Shown here: positions 1-10,394 of the stretch, one piece after another | How positions within the stretch are numbered: position 1 is the first letter of the stretch | Layout of the letters: each line of letters starts with the position of its first letter | Source: Mesostigma viride | Lineage: Eukaryota; Streptophyta; Mesostigmatophyceae; Mesostigmatales; Mesostigmataceae | DNA: 22,403 nucleotides | Direction of reading: 5' to 3' | Assembly (NCBI GenBank): GCA_009746045.1 | Contig: RPFO01002247.1 | Span: forward strand, 1-22,403 | Translations under genes and position numbers: made by a program | Notes under the pieces: model-generated | Databases searched by the model: none | Told to the model about the DNA's origin: nothing | What the model saw: only the letters and a program-made list of their open reading frames with translations

Positions 1-531
1 AGGATATGCTGCTCATGTCCTCAATGAGGACCTGTACCAGGGCATGCCATATATCACCAGCACCAACCAGGTAGACACCTCACGTGGCCCCCCTGCGGGA
101 CTGCCACCAGCTCAGCCTGGCCGGCACCTCCTGACGTGGGCCGGGCCGGCCCGTGATGTTAGACGCCTTAAAGGCCCGCACCTTCAAAGAACAGCTAGTA
201 GAGGACATGGGGGGCCTAGGCCTCTCCGTGATTTGGAAGAAGATGATGGACAAGGCCAAGTGGGCCCAGGTCATAGAGGACAACGAGCCCCCCCCTGTGG
301 GGAAGCGCCCGCGTGTGCAAACCCGCGGGAGGCACGCCAGATAGCTCCCCTAGGGCAGCGTGATGCTGTTTAGATAGATGTTGTAGAGTGATGCTGTTAG
401 ATAGCTGTTGTAGGTAGCTGATGTAGATAGATTATTAGACTAGGTAGGACTGTTTGCACCCACCCATCCATCCATCGGGGTCAATGGTCCGTGACTCCCC
501 AACGGGAGCACGAGTCTAATTAATTAATTAA
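1..531 (+). mobile_element. LINE copy A (family 2), 3' end, left-arm copy
   Basis: This is the C-terminal end of a non-LTR retrotransposon protein plus its 3' UTR. The first frame reads through LYQGMPYI and GRHLLTW. The coding frame then shifts near 155 into the stretch ending WKKMMDKAKW and RGRHAR with a stop at 342-344. The UTR holds a hairpin at 491-511 and a TTAATTAATT tail. It is followed at 532-539 by the 8-bp target duplication also seen at the far side of the right-arm copy. The C8 run near 290 keeps the final frame open, whereas the right arm has seven and shifts. The rest of the element lies outside the window. Confidence 0.8.
491..511 (+). other. 3'-terminal stem-loop of LINE copy A
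   Basis: GTG-A-CTCCC, loop CAAC, GGGAG-CAC, placed just before the (TTAA) tail. It matches the stem-loops of copies C and E in position and loop, with different paired bases. The mirror copy is at 10415-10435. Confidence 0.65.
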
Positions 532-1172
532 TTGGTGACGGCGCCGTCGAGTCGTTGCTCCAGCTCCTGCGTCAGTGTCCAGGTCTCGGCGCCGTAGGTC
601 AGGATCGTCAGAATGACGACCTTGAAGAGGTCACGCTTGACGATCCGGGGTAGGGCGGGGTTGCTCCACCAGCGGCTTTGGTCATGGAGGTGCGCCCACG
701 CCATGCCGATCCGTGTCGTCATGTCGTCCTTGCAGTCGGGAAGCCAACTGCCGAGCAGCTTGAAGCGGCCTGAAGTAGGGTAGTTGACCTCGAGCGGTGT
801 CGTCTAAGAGGCGGAGTGTGGGTGGGGGCCCTGCCATGCCGAGGGCCAGGGCCTCCGTTTTGGGGCTGATTTCTAGACCAACCGCCCGAGCCGCGAGCGC
901 CAGGCAGTCCAGCCAAAGTTGGGAAGACTCCGGCTTCTCGATGAGCGTGATGTCGTGGGCATAAATGAGGTAAGCTAGTAAGTTCTGCTTGTTATAGTCG
1001 GCCCCCCTTCGCCAAGCTCGTTCGTGATCGCTAGGCCAGGGGCACGGCCTGCAATGCTAGCAAAGCGAGCACGTGCCTGGCGCATAACATGATCCACTAC
1101 AATAATAAACAGGTTCGGCGACAGGACGCAACCCTGCCCGAGACGCCGGTCTGCAGTGGGCATGGCGGGGTA
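532..1172 (-). mobile_element. LINE copy B (family 1), RT segment, left-arm copy
   Basis: This is the mirror of 9754-10394 and holds part of a reverse transcriptase domain: the QGCVLSP box, a degenerate catalytic box (YAHD instead of YADD) and the thumb-side LTYGAETWTLT motif, spread over shifted frames. It is bounded by the TSD of copy A (532-539) and the TSD of copy C (1162-1172), because both inserted into it. It is a dead copy. Confidence 0.75.
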
Positions 1173-1847
1173 GTGGAGGTCCTTGGCGAGCACCGCAAGC
1201 GCATGCTCCTCAAGGTCCTGGTCCTCACGGTGCTCACGTATGGCGCCGAGGCATGGACGCTCACGGACACGCTGGCGGCCAAGCTCAACGCCACGGTAAC
1301 CAGGATGCTCCGTCAGGCCCTGAAACATGTCGGGTTTTCCACGCATAGGTCTCTAGAATCTTTGTACCAGGGCATGCCTCGCATTTCGGACGAGATTAGA
1401 CAGCGTAGGATAGCATTCGTAGGACATCTTGCTCGCACCAGCCAGGTAGACACCGCCCTCGGTCTGGCCGGCCCCCAGCGGCTTGGCCAGCCAGGACGGC
1501 ATATCCTGACCTGGCCTGGCCCTTGGAAGGACATTCCTAAGAAGGTAGGCAAACATGTCATGACCTACCCACAGCAGTTGATGGCTGACCTAGTGGTCCC
1601 AGCGCAGTTTGAACATCGCATTCACTCCCTCTCTCTTGCTTGGACTGCTATGCAGGACAAGAAGAGGTGGAAGACCATTGTCTGGAGGCTCATACGCCCG
1701 CCCCTGTGGGCAAGCCCCCTCCCCCCGAGCGCTTTGCTGAGTAGAGGGGCGCTTTGCTGAGTAGAATAGGTAGGGTTTTCTAGATAAGATTAGCTTAGAG
1801 TTAGATTAGTTCGGTTTCACGGCTTTGTTCCCCCTCCATCCATCCAC

Positions 1848-1877
1848 GCAGTCACGTGTCTATTAATTAATTAATTA
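1848..1877 (+). mobile_element. 30-bp micro-insertion of the family-1 LINE 3' end
   Basis: It consists only of GCAGTCACGTGTC plus a TATTAATTAA-type tail, flanked by a 10-bp TSD, ATCCATCCAC, at 1838-1847 and 1878-1887. Copy E lacks it at the same place in its 3' UTR, which shows the empty site. The mirror copy is at 9049-9078. Confidence 0.75.
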
Positions 1878-1900
1878 ATCCATCCACGGGAATATGTGCT

Positions 1901-1925
1901 ACATGATCTCCCAACGGAGTCATGT
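1901..1925 (+). other. 3'-terminal stem-loop of LINE copy C
   Basis: ACATGA-T-CTCC, loop CAAC, GGAG-TCATGT, directly before the AT-rich tail. It is the structural counterpart of 491-511 and 13359-13383. The mirror copy is at 9001-9025. Confidence 0.65.
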
Positions 1926-1970
1926 TATAATTTAATTTTTAATTTTTTTTAATGGCGGGGTAACTAATGC

Positions 1971-2725
1971 CGTCACATGCTTTTTCTTATTCTTATTCTT
2001 ACTCTTATTATTCGTCAAGCGTGATCTCTTCAAGGTCGTCAGTTCTGACGATCCTGACCTACGGCGCCGAGGCCTGGACACTGACGCTCCAGCTGGAGCA
2101 ACGACTCGACAGCACCGTCACCAAGATGCTGCGCAAGGCCCTTAACATCCCCTTTGGTTTGCACATTAGTAATGAGGATTTGTACGCTGATTTGCCCTAT
2201 GTTTCCCACATTATTAGGCACAAGCGCCTGGGCCTAGCCGGGCACCTGGCCGGCCCGCACAGATCAGGTAGACACATCAGATAGACTAGCTGGCACCAAG
2301 CCCGCCCAGCCTTGGTGATATGTCCTCATATGGCGTGCCCCAGGCCGCGCGCGGCAGGGACGCCACCCGTGGACTTTTCGTGATAGACCCGGCATGGACA
2401 TGTGCTACACTTGACGTGACGGGCTCACACCCGGGCAGCCTCCTGGTTTGTCTGTAATATGGAGGCAGATGGTATGCAAGGATAGATGGCAAGTAGTGAT
2501 GAAGGAGACCACCCCCAAGTCTGTGGGGGCTCCGCGTGTGACCGCGTATGGCATTCATAGCGATTCGGGCCGAGGTGCCCACACCCCTGTAACTAGGACC
2601 TAGATGGCTAACACCATCCATTCCATCCCATGTTCCCCTCCCACTGAGGACTTATGCTCACGTGACGCAGTCACGTGTCTATTCATTAAATAATTAATTA
2701 ATTAACTAATTAATTAATTAATCAA
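1971..2725 (+). mobile_element. LINE copy D (family 1), 5'-truncated, left-arm copy
   Basis: This 755-bp insertion lies between 10-bp repeats TAACTAATGC at 1961-1970 and 2726-2735. LINE homology starts only at about 2015 (TCGTCAAGCGTGA). The first ~45 bp are a CTTATT-rich filler with no match in copy B. The frame then reads LTYGAEAWTL, DLYADLPYVS, and GHLAG before a stop at 2282-2284. A shifted frame continues the conserved VDTSDRLAG block. A ~380-bp 3' UTR shared with copies B and G follows, then the stem-loop at 2659-2677 and a long TTAATTAA tail. Confidence 0.8.
2659..2677 (+). other. 3'-terminal stem-loop of LINE family 1
   Basis: CACGTGAC-GCA-GTCACGTG is a perfect 8-bp stem with a three-base loop, followed by TCTATT and the (TTAA)n tail. 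Copies B (12443-12461) and G carry versions with mismatches. The micro-insertions begin at the loop. The mirror copy is at 8249-8267. Confidence 0.7.
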
Positions 2726-3010
2726 TAACTAATGCATATACATGTGCAAACGACACACGTACATGCTTCATGATCCTGATGGCCGGTCAATCTTCACGTT
2801 GATCATTTGCAGGAGCACTCGACCATGGAGAGCATGACAGGGCGCACGTGTGATCCAGATGACTTGTTTCACTAGCTAGCTAGCTCCTTTAAAGCTACCA
2901 CTAGATGCACGAACAATCCTCATTAGAAGATGCCCCATCAGAGTTTCGATGATATGCAAACATGCCGCACGATCAAGAAAGACCTTCCTTCAGAAAAACT
3001 GCTCGTTGCT

Positions 3011-5008
3011 TCACATGCTTCTTGGTGCACCCATCTTTGCTAACTGCAAGTTTCTAAGCTTCATCACAAACTTCACAAGCAAAGAATTAAAAAGTTCAGG
3101 GTCATCCATGTAGCATGGATGCCTTCCATCCTTGAAAATGACCTGCAGCCGAAGAGAGGCATAGGTAGCAGTCCATGCGCTTACTATGGAAGTCAGTTCA
3201 GAAAAATAGGCATCCAGCAGGCACGCAAAGGTTCGATGCAGCGAAAAGCAGGGATTTTTACGGTGTGTGACTAAACACATGCAAAAAACGGAAGCGCCAA
3301 TCCGGATTGCCCAGGTTGTGAATTCGCGGAGTAAGGGAAGCCACCCGGTGATAGCCGTGCACCAAGTGTAGGAACAATATTCTGATCATGCTAATTGACC
3401 TTAAGTTGCTCTTATTCGGTGCAACAGTAGCCATAATGAAGAAACTAAACAAAAGACACCAAACAGAAGGGAGAGGATCACAACACAGACACGGGGTGGG
3501 GAACGGTAATGCTTCGCATAACCTCGTACCATGCCTCACCAGCCCTCATCTTCCACCTGCCTCTCATGGTCCCTATGCATCCCTGATCAACTGTCCACAG
3601 TCCACTCGCTTGTAGGATAGACTATACGGCTTCCATCACCACCAGGGAACTTAGTGCACTGCGGCTCCCAAATGAGGCCACGTGCCAAATCGACCCATTA
3701 CAAGTAGTGCCTGCTCCCATTACAGATATAAATGCCCGTGCTCAGAAAACACCAGCTCATGCCAGCGCCACACCTGGTCCCATGATAGCCCCATGGCAGT
3801 AACAGACCGACGTGCTTGGCACCTGAGCGCTACTCCTGCATGTCACAGCCGGCGAGTGGAACTCAAAACAGCAGGAACGGGCACACCCCGGTTGACCAGC
3901 CGCCTTGCATCATAGGCGGCATGCCAATGTCGCCCCATACCGCACCGATTGAAGATCCACAGCGCTATTGCCAATACGTGCAGATTTAAGCAGATCCATA
4001 TTAGCTTTGTTGGTAACAAAAGATGACGTTCAAATATCCTTCCTGTAAACCTGCCTCCAGTGACCCTTAACATGGGAAAAGACACCAGAAGCCCTATCAA
4101 GACCTACAAACCCATTTACGACAATTAGGAGCTTGTACTACCTCATGATTGCAAGATCTTACGGGCTCCTACGCGCGGTACACACCACATCGGCCTCCTT
4201 GAAAAGGTGTGCCAAGCTGTCCGCCCGGCGAGGGTTGTCCAGCTCGCCCCACAGCACCATCGTGGGCACCTGCGGTCGACAGCAGTGGGGCCATGGTCCA
4301 TACCGTTACCAACACCAGCATCGCAGGCGAGGCGATATGGAATAAGAATAAAGTGTTGGATGGCAAGGCGTTGGATGATAGGCAAATACAGGAGTGGCGG
4401 CCGCTGAGCAATTTTTTGTCTTTCTTGCTGCGCAAATTTTGGTCCTCACCATCATGGGCAGAGAGGAACATGTTTAAACAGATACGGCCTGCTGGCCCGC
4501 CAGGAAAACAAACACACAAAACAAGGAAAAGAAGCATCCCTTGTGAGCGTTAATAGACCCAGATCATGAGGACGGTGAAGCTGTGCACCCTGCCAACCTA
4601 GATTTCGTGGTGGAGATCAGGTAATGAACAAACAAACAGGTCGCATTTCCAAGTCCCCACCTGGCCCTACACTTTGTGAGGGCAGCCCTTCATCAACAGG
4701 GGCTTCGGTTCGATAGCAATGGTGAGTGATTTCAACCCATGCCACAGAAGCCCGATCCAGGAGTGCTATTCACACACAAGTGCACGCACACATACACAGA
4801 AATGCTTCAACAGCAAAGAGAAAATTCGTTATGGTCCATGTACCTGCGACCCCTCCAGCATCGACTGGTACATGGCCACCCCCACGGGCGCGACGGGCAC
4901 GTATCCAGCGGCCTGCGTGGGGTACTTGGCGATGAAGGGCAGGCTGTACGAGCCGCTCATGGAGGGCGACACGACGATGGGAGGCTCCATCTTCAGCACT
5001 TGGATCAG
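3011..5008 (-). CDS. ABHD14B: ABHD14-type alpha/beta hydrolase, last three exons (left-arm copy)
   Basis: Three exons in phase 0 were assembled from splice sites: 4844-5008 (CAG acceptor, GTACAT donor), 4186-4269 (CAG acceptor, GTGTGT donor) and 3011-3142 ending in TGA. Exon one has the nucleophile elbow SPSMSG followed by YSLPF and GYVPVAP. Exon two has LWGELD with the catalytic Asp. Exon three has GRHPCYMDDP with the catalytic His. Order, spacing and flanking residues match the C-terminal two thirds of the ABHD14 family, serine hydrolases of the alpha/beta fold (ABHD14B is a reported lysine deacetylase in animals). The N-terminal part with the oxyanion HG motif is missing. The gene runs into the minisatellite and the turn of the palindrome. 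The frame is intact in this arm. The family call is strong; its activity is unknown. Confidence 0.8.
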
Positions 5009-5207
5009 CTGGTGGGGGATGCAAGCAGGTGGGTGTGGGGAGTGGGGAACCGCGAGCAGCAGGCGATGGCATTGCAAGCATCAGCATGGTGGCAGGCTAG
5101 TGCCACACACAGGGTAGTCGCTGGATAGGGGAGGCAGACGGATCGCGCCGGACAACCCAGTAGGCGGATATGTGTGCCAGCTGGCCGCATCCACGTTAGC
5201 TCACCCT

Positions 5208-5523
5208 CATGGTCAAACGCATGGTAGGCCAACGCTCATGGTCAAACTCATGGCAGGCCAACCCTCATGGTCAAACCCATGGTAGGCCAACCCTCATGGT
5301 CAAACTCATGGTAGGCCAACGCTCATGGTCAAACTCATGGCAGGCCAACCCTCATGGTCAAACTCATGGTAGGCCAACCCTCATGGTCAAACTCATGGTA
5401 GGCCAACCCTCATGGTCAAACTCATGGTAGGCCAACCCTCATGGTCAAACTCATGGTAGGCCAACCCTCATGGTCAAACTCATGGTAGGCCAACCCTCAT
5501 GGTCAAACTCATGGTAGGCCAAC
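5208..5523. repeat. 29-bp minisatellite, left array (~10.9 units)
   Basis: The unit is CATGGTCAAAC-TCATGGTAGG-CCAACCCT, 29 bp. Ten full units and a 26-base partial unit have no length variation. Units 1-5 carry diagnostic substitutions (GCATGG in unit 1, GCAGG in units 2 and 5, CCCATGG in unit 3, ACGCT in units 1 and 4). Units 6-11 are uniform. It sits upstream of the first surviving hydrolase exon, probably in an intron. Confidence 0.95.
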
Positions 5524-5722
5524 ATGAGTTTGACCATGAGGGTTGGCTACCTACCATGAGTTTGACCATGAGGGTTGGCCTGCCATGAGTTTGACCATGA
5601 GCGTTGGCCTACCATGAGTTTGACCATTGAGGGTTGGCCTACCATGGTTTTTGACCATGAGGGTTGGCCTGCCATGAGTTGTGACCATGAGCGTTGGCCT
5701 ACCATGCGTTTGACCATGAGGG
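5524..5722. repeat. 29-bp minisatellite, inverted right array (~6.5 units)
   Basis: This is the inverted copy of the left array. The diagnostic variants of units 6 to 1 appear in exact mirror order, but four of six full units have insertions (30, 30, 30 and 32 bp instead of 29). It begins in mid-unit at the orientation switch. About four uniform units present on the left are absent here. Confidence 0.95.
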
Positions 5723-5919
5723 TGAGCTAACGTGGATGCGGCCAGCTGGCACACATATCCGCCTACTGGGTTGTCCGGCGCGATCCGTCTGCCTCCCCTA
5801 TCCAGCGACTACCCTGTGGTGTGGCACTAGCCTGCCACCATTGCTGATGCTTGCAATGCCATCGCCTGCTGCTCGCGGTTCCCCACTCCCCACACCCACC
5901 TGCTTGCATCCCCCACCAG

Positions 5920-7915
5920 CTGATCCAAGTGCTGAAGATGGAGCCTCCCATCGTCGTGTCGCCTCCATGAGCGGCTCGTACAGCCTGCCCTTCATCGCCA
6001 AGTACCCCACGCAGGCCGCTGGATACGTGCCCGTCGCGCCCGTGGGGGTGGCCATGTACCAGTCGATGCTGGAGGGGTCGCAGGTACATGGACCATAACG
6101 AATTTCTCTTTGCTGTTGAAGCATTTCTGTGTATGTGTGCGTGCACTTGTGTGTGAATAGCACTCCTGGATCGGGCTTCTGTGGCATGGGTTGAAATCAC
6201 TCACCATTGCTATCGAACCGAAGCCCCTGTTGATGAAGGGCTGCCCTCACAAAGTGTAGGGCCAGGTGGGGACTTGGAAATGCGACCTGTTTGTTTGTTC
6301 ATTACCTGATCTCCACCACGAAATCTAGGTTGGCAGGGTGCACAGCTTCACCGTCCTCATGATCTGGGTCTATTAACGCTCACAAGGGATGCTTCTTTTC
6401 CTTGTTTTGTGTGTTTGTTTTCCTGGCGGGCCAGCAGGCCGTATCTGTTTAAACATGTTCCTCTCTGCCCATGATGGTGAGGACCAAAATTTGCGCAGCA
6501 AGAAAGACAAAAAATTGCTCAGCGGCCGCCACTCCTGTATTTGCCTATCATCCAACGCCTTGCCATCCAACACTTTATTCTTATTCCATATCGCCTCGCC
6601 TGCGATGCTGGTGTTGGTAACGGTATGGACCATGGCCCCACTGCTGTCGACCGCAGGTGCCCACGATGGTGCTGTGGGGCGAGCTGGACAACCCTCGCCG
6701 GGCGGACAGCTTGGCACACCTTTTCAAGGAGGCCGATGTGGTGTGTACCGCGCGTAGGAGCCCGTAAGATCTTGCAATCATGAGGTAGTACAAGCTCCTA
6801 ATTGTCGTAAATGGGTTTGTAGGTCTTGATAGGGCTTCTGGTGTCTTTTCCCATGTTAAGGGTCACTGGAGGCAGGTTTACAGGAAGGATATTTGAACGT
6901 CATCTTTTGTTACCAACAAAGCTAATATGGATCTGCTTAAATCTGCACGTATTGGCAATAGCGCTGTGGATCTTCAATCGGTGCGGTATGGGGCGACATT
7001 GGCATGCCGCCTATGATGCAAGGCGGCTGGTCAACCGGGGTGTGCCCGTTCCTGCTGTTTTGAGTTCCACTCGCCGGCTGTGACATGCAGGAGTAGCGCT
7101 CAGGTGCCAAGCACGTCGGTCTGTTACTGCCATGGGGCTATCATGGGACCAGGTGTGGCGCTGGCATGAGCTGGTGTTTTCTGAGCACGGGCATTTATAT
7201 CTGTAATGGGAGCAGGCACTACTTGTAATGGGTCGATTTGGCACGTGGCCTCATTTGGGAGCCGCAGTGCACTAAGTTCCCTGGTGGTGATGGAAGCCGT
7301 ATAGTCTATCCTACAAGCGAGTGGACTGTGGACAGTTGATCAGGGATGCATAGGGACCATGAGAGGCAGGTGGAAGATGAGGGCTGGTGAGGCATGGTAC
7401 GAGGTTATGCGAAGCATTACCGTTCCCCACCCCGTGTCTGTGTTGTGATCCTCTCCCTTCTGTTTGGTGTCTTTTGTTTAGTTTCTTCATTATGGCTACT
7501 GTTGCACCGAATAAGAGCAACTTAAGGTCAATTAGCATGATCAGAATATTGTTCCTACACTTGGTGCACGGCTATCACCGGGTGGCTTCCCTTACTCCGC
7601 GAATTCACAACCTGGGCAATCCGGATTGGCGCTTCCGTTTTTTGCATGTGTTTAGTCACACACCGTAAAAATCCCTGCTTTTCGCTGCATCGAACCTTTG
7701 CGTGCCTGCTGGATGCCTATTTTTCTGAACTGACTTCCATAGTAAGCGCATGGACTGCTACCTATGCCTCTCTTCGGCTGCAGGTCATTTTCAAGGATGG
7801 AAGGCATCCATGCTACATGGATGACCCTGAACTTTTTAATTCTTTGCTTGTGAAGTTTGTGATGAAGCTTAGAAACTTGCAGTTAGCAAAGATGGGTGCA
7901 CCAAGAAGCATGTGA
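5920..7915 (+). pseudogene. ABHD14B: ABHD14-type alpha/beta hydrolase, last three exons (right-arm copy, frameshifted)
   Basis: This mirrors the left-arm gene, with exons 5920-6083, 6657-6740 and 7784-7915. All splice sites and the catalytic Ser, Asp and His positions are retained. The first exon is one base shorter than on the left (GG instead of GGG near 5961), so it is 164 nt, not a multiple of three, and the frame breaks just before the nucleophile elbow. The introns are 573 and 1,043 bp. No 5' exons can exist to the left, since the sequence turns back into the opposite copy. Either this is a rearranged dead copy, or the break is a sequencing error in a fold-back. Confidence 0.75.
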
Positions 7916-8190
7916 AGCAACGAGCAGTTTTTCTGAAGGAAGGTCTTTCTTGATCGTGCGGCATGTTTGCATATCATCGAAACTCTGATGGGGCATCTTC
8001 TAATGAGGATTGTTCGTGCATCTAGTGGTAGCTTTAAAGGAGCTAGCTAGCTAGTGAAACAAGTCATCTGGATCACACGTGCGCCCTGTCATGCTCTCCA
8101 TGGTCGAGTGCTCCTGCAAATGATCAACGTGAAGATTGACCGGCCATCAGGATCATGAAGCATGTACGTGTGTCGTTTGCACATGTATAT
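7916..8190. other. 3' flank of the hydrolase gene, no gene seen
   Basis: This probable 3' UTR and flank includes GCTAGCTAGCTAG near 8041. The mirror copy is 2736-3010. No open frame of note is present. It ends at the TSD of LINE copy D. Confidence 0.5.
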
Positions 8191-8200
8191 GCATTAGTTA

Positions 8201-8955
8201 TTGATTAATTAATTAATTAGTTAATTAATTAATTATTTAATGAATAGACACGTGACTGCGTCACGTGAGCATAAGTCCTCAGTGGGAGGGGAACATGGGA
8301 TGGAATGGATGGTGTTAGCCATCTAGGTCCTAGTTACAGGGGTGTGGGCACCTCGGCCCGAATCGCTATGAATGCCATACGCGGTCACACGCGGAGCCCC
8401 CACAGACTTGGGGGTGGTCTCCTTCATCACTACTTGCCATCTATCCTTGCATACCATCTGCCTCCATATTACAGACAAACCAGGAGGCTGCCCGGGTGTG
8501 AGCCCGTCACGTCAAGTGTAGCACATGTCCATGCCGGGTCTATCACGAAAAGTCCACGGGTGGCGTCCCTGCCGCGCGCGGCCTGGGGCACGCCATATGA
8601 GGACATATCACCAAGGCTGGGCGGGCTTGGTGCCAGCTAGTCTATCTGATGTGTCTACCTGATCTGTGCGGGCCGGCCAGGTGCCCGGCTAGGCCCAGGC
8701 GCTTGTGCCTAATAATGTGGGAAACATAGGGCAAATCAGCGTACAAATCCTCATTACTAATGTGCAAACCAAAGGGGATGTTAAGGGCCTTGCGCAGCAT
8801 CTTGGTGACGGTGCTGTCGAGTCGTTGCTCCAGCTGGAGCGTCAGTGTCCAGGCCTCGGCGCCGTAGGTCAGGATCGTCAGAACTGACGACCTTGAAGAG
8901 ATCACGCTTGACGAATAATAAGAGTAAGAATAAGAATAAGAAAAAGCATGTGACG
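8201..8955 (-). mobile_element. LINE copy D (family 1), right-arm copy
   Basis: This is the mirror of 1971-2725. The 10-bp TSD GCATTAGTTA is at 8191-8200 and 8956-8965. The coding remnant lies at 8642-8915, the shared 3' UTR at about 8270-8640, the stem-loop at 8249-8267 and the tail at 8201-8245. Confidence 0.8.
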
Positions 8956-8974
8956 GCATTAGTTACCCCGCCAT

Positions 8975-9753
8975 TAAAAAAAATTAAAAATTAAATTATA
9001 ACATGACTCCGTTGGGAGATCATGTAGCACATATTCCCGTGGATGGATTAATTAATTAATTAATAGACACGTGACTGCGTGGATGGATGGAGGGGGAACA
9101 AAGCCGTGAAACCGAACTAATCTAACTCTAAGCTAATCTTATCTAGAAAACCCTACCTATTCTACTCAGCAAAGCGCCCCTCTACTCAGCAAAGCGCTCG
9201 GGGGGAGGGGGCTTGCCCACAGGGGCGGGCGTATGAGCCTCCAGACAATGGTCTTCCACCTCTTCTTGTCCTGCATAGCAGTCCAAGCAAGAGAGAGGGA
9301 GTGAATGCGATGTTCAAACTGCGCTGGGACCACTAGGTCAGCCATCAACTGCTGTGGGTAGGTCATGACATGTTTGCCTACCTTCTTAGGAATGTCCTTC
9401 CAAGGGCCAGGCCAGGTCAGGATATGCCGTCCTGGCTGGCCAAGCCGCTGGGGGCCGGCCAGACCGAGGGCGGTGTCTACCTGGCTGGTGCGAGCAAGAT
9501 GTCCTACGAATGCTATCCTACGCTGTCTAATCTCGTCCGAAATGCGAGGCATGCCCTGGTACAAAGATTCTAGAGACCTATGCGTGGAAAACCCGACATG
9601 TTTCAGGGCCTGACGGAGCATCCTGGTTACCGTGGCGTTGAGCTTGGCCGCCAGCGTGTCCGTGAGCGTCCATGCCTCGGCGCCATACGTGAGCACCGTG
9701 AGGACCAGGACCTTGAGGAGCATGCGCTTGCGGTGCTCGCCAAGGACCTCCAC
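8975..9753 (-). mobile_element. LINE copy C (family 2), right-arm copy
   Basis: This is the mirror of 1173-1951. The 11-bp TSD TACCCCGCCAT is at 8964-8974 and 9754-9764. It is inserted into copy B just upstream of the QGCVLSP box of B's reverse transcriptase. It contains the micro-insertion 9049-9078 in its 3' UTR. Confidence 0.85.
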
Positions 9754-10394
9754 TACCCCGCCATGCCCACTGCAGACCGGCGTCTCGGGCAGGGTTGCGT
9801 CCTGTCGCCGAACCTGTTTATTATTGTAGTGGATCATGTTATGCGCCAGGCACGTGCTCGCTTTGCTAGCATTGCAGGCCGTGCCCCTGGCCTAGCGATC
9901 ACGAACGAGCTTGGCGAAGGGGGGCCGACTATAACAAGCAGAACTTACTAGCTTACCTCATTTATGCCCACGACATCACGCTCATCGAGAAGCCGGAGTC
10001 TTCCCAACTTTGGCTGGACTGCCTGGCGCTCGCGGCTCGGGCGGTTGGTCTAGAAATCAGCCCCAAAACGGAGGCCCTGGCCCTCGGCATGGCAGGGCCC
10101 CCACCCACACTCCGCCTCTTAGACGACACCGCTCGAGGTCAACTACCCTACTTCAGGCCGCTTCAAGCTGCTCGGCAGTTGGCTTCCCGACTGCAAGGAC
10201 GACATGACGACACGGATCGGCATGGCGTGGGCGCACCTCCATGACCAAAGCCGCTGGTGGAGCAACCCCGCCCTACCCCGGATCGTCAAGCGTGACCTCT
10301 TCAAGGTCGTCATTCTGACGATCCTGACCTACGGCGCCGAGACCTGGACACTGACGCAGGAGCTGGAGCAACGACTCGACGGCGCCGTCACCAA

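Larger units (their letters stand above)
1173..1951 (+). mobile_element. LINE copy C (family 2), 5'-truncated, left-arm copy
   Basis: This 779-bp insertion is flanked by a perfect 11-bp TSD, ATGGCGGGGTA, at 1162-1172 and 1952-1962. It encodes the RT thumb and C-terminal region: VLTVLTYGAEAWTL, then SLYQGMPRISDEIRQRR, then a GHLAR motif, then a WTAMQDKKRW motif. The last codons are shifted relative to copy E, and the family stop is at 1742-1744. A 16-bp duplication follows (1729-1744 and 1750-1765). The 3' UTR contains a 30-bp micro-insertion at 1848-1877, a hairpin at 1901-1925 and a TTATAATTTAATTT tail. Copy E is its closest relative here. Confidence 0.85.
1..5523. repeat. Left arm of a ~10.9-kb inverted repeat
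   Basis: Base p of this arm pairs with base 10926-p of the right arm (10925-p below about position 288). Every open frame checked between about 300 and 4,820 has an identical mirror partner, for example 3011-3280 with 7646-7915 and 2286-2621 with 8305-8640. The differences I found are single-base length changes: C8 versus G7 near 290, A4 versus A3 near 4822, G3 versus G2 near 4967, and two extra bases in the right arm matching about 5086 and 5107. The arm is still paired at base 1, so the repeat continues beyond the window. It contains LINE copies A-D, a broken hydrolase gene and a 29-bp minisatellite. Confidence 0.95.

Noticed and set aside
5209-5430. Open frame through the 29-bp array as a repeat protein
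   Set aside because: A 29-bp period cannot hold one frame per unit. It is open only because the units lack stops, and it runs opposite to the hydrolase exons.
5208-5722. 29-bp regular repeats as a CRISPR array
   Set aside because: Units are contiguous with no spacers and the context is eukaryotic, so this is a minisatellite.
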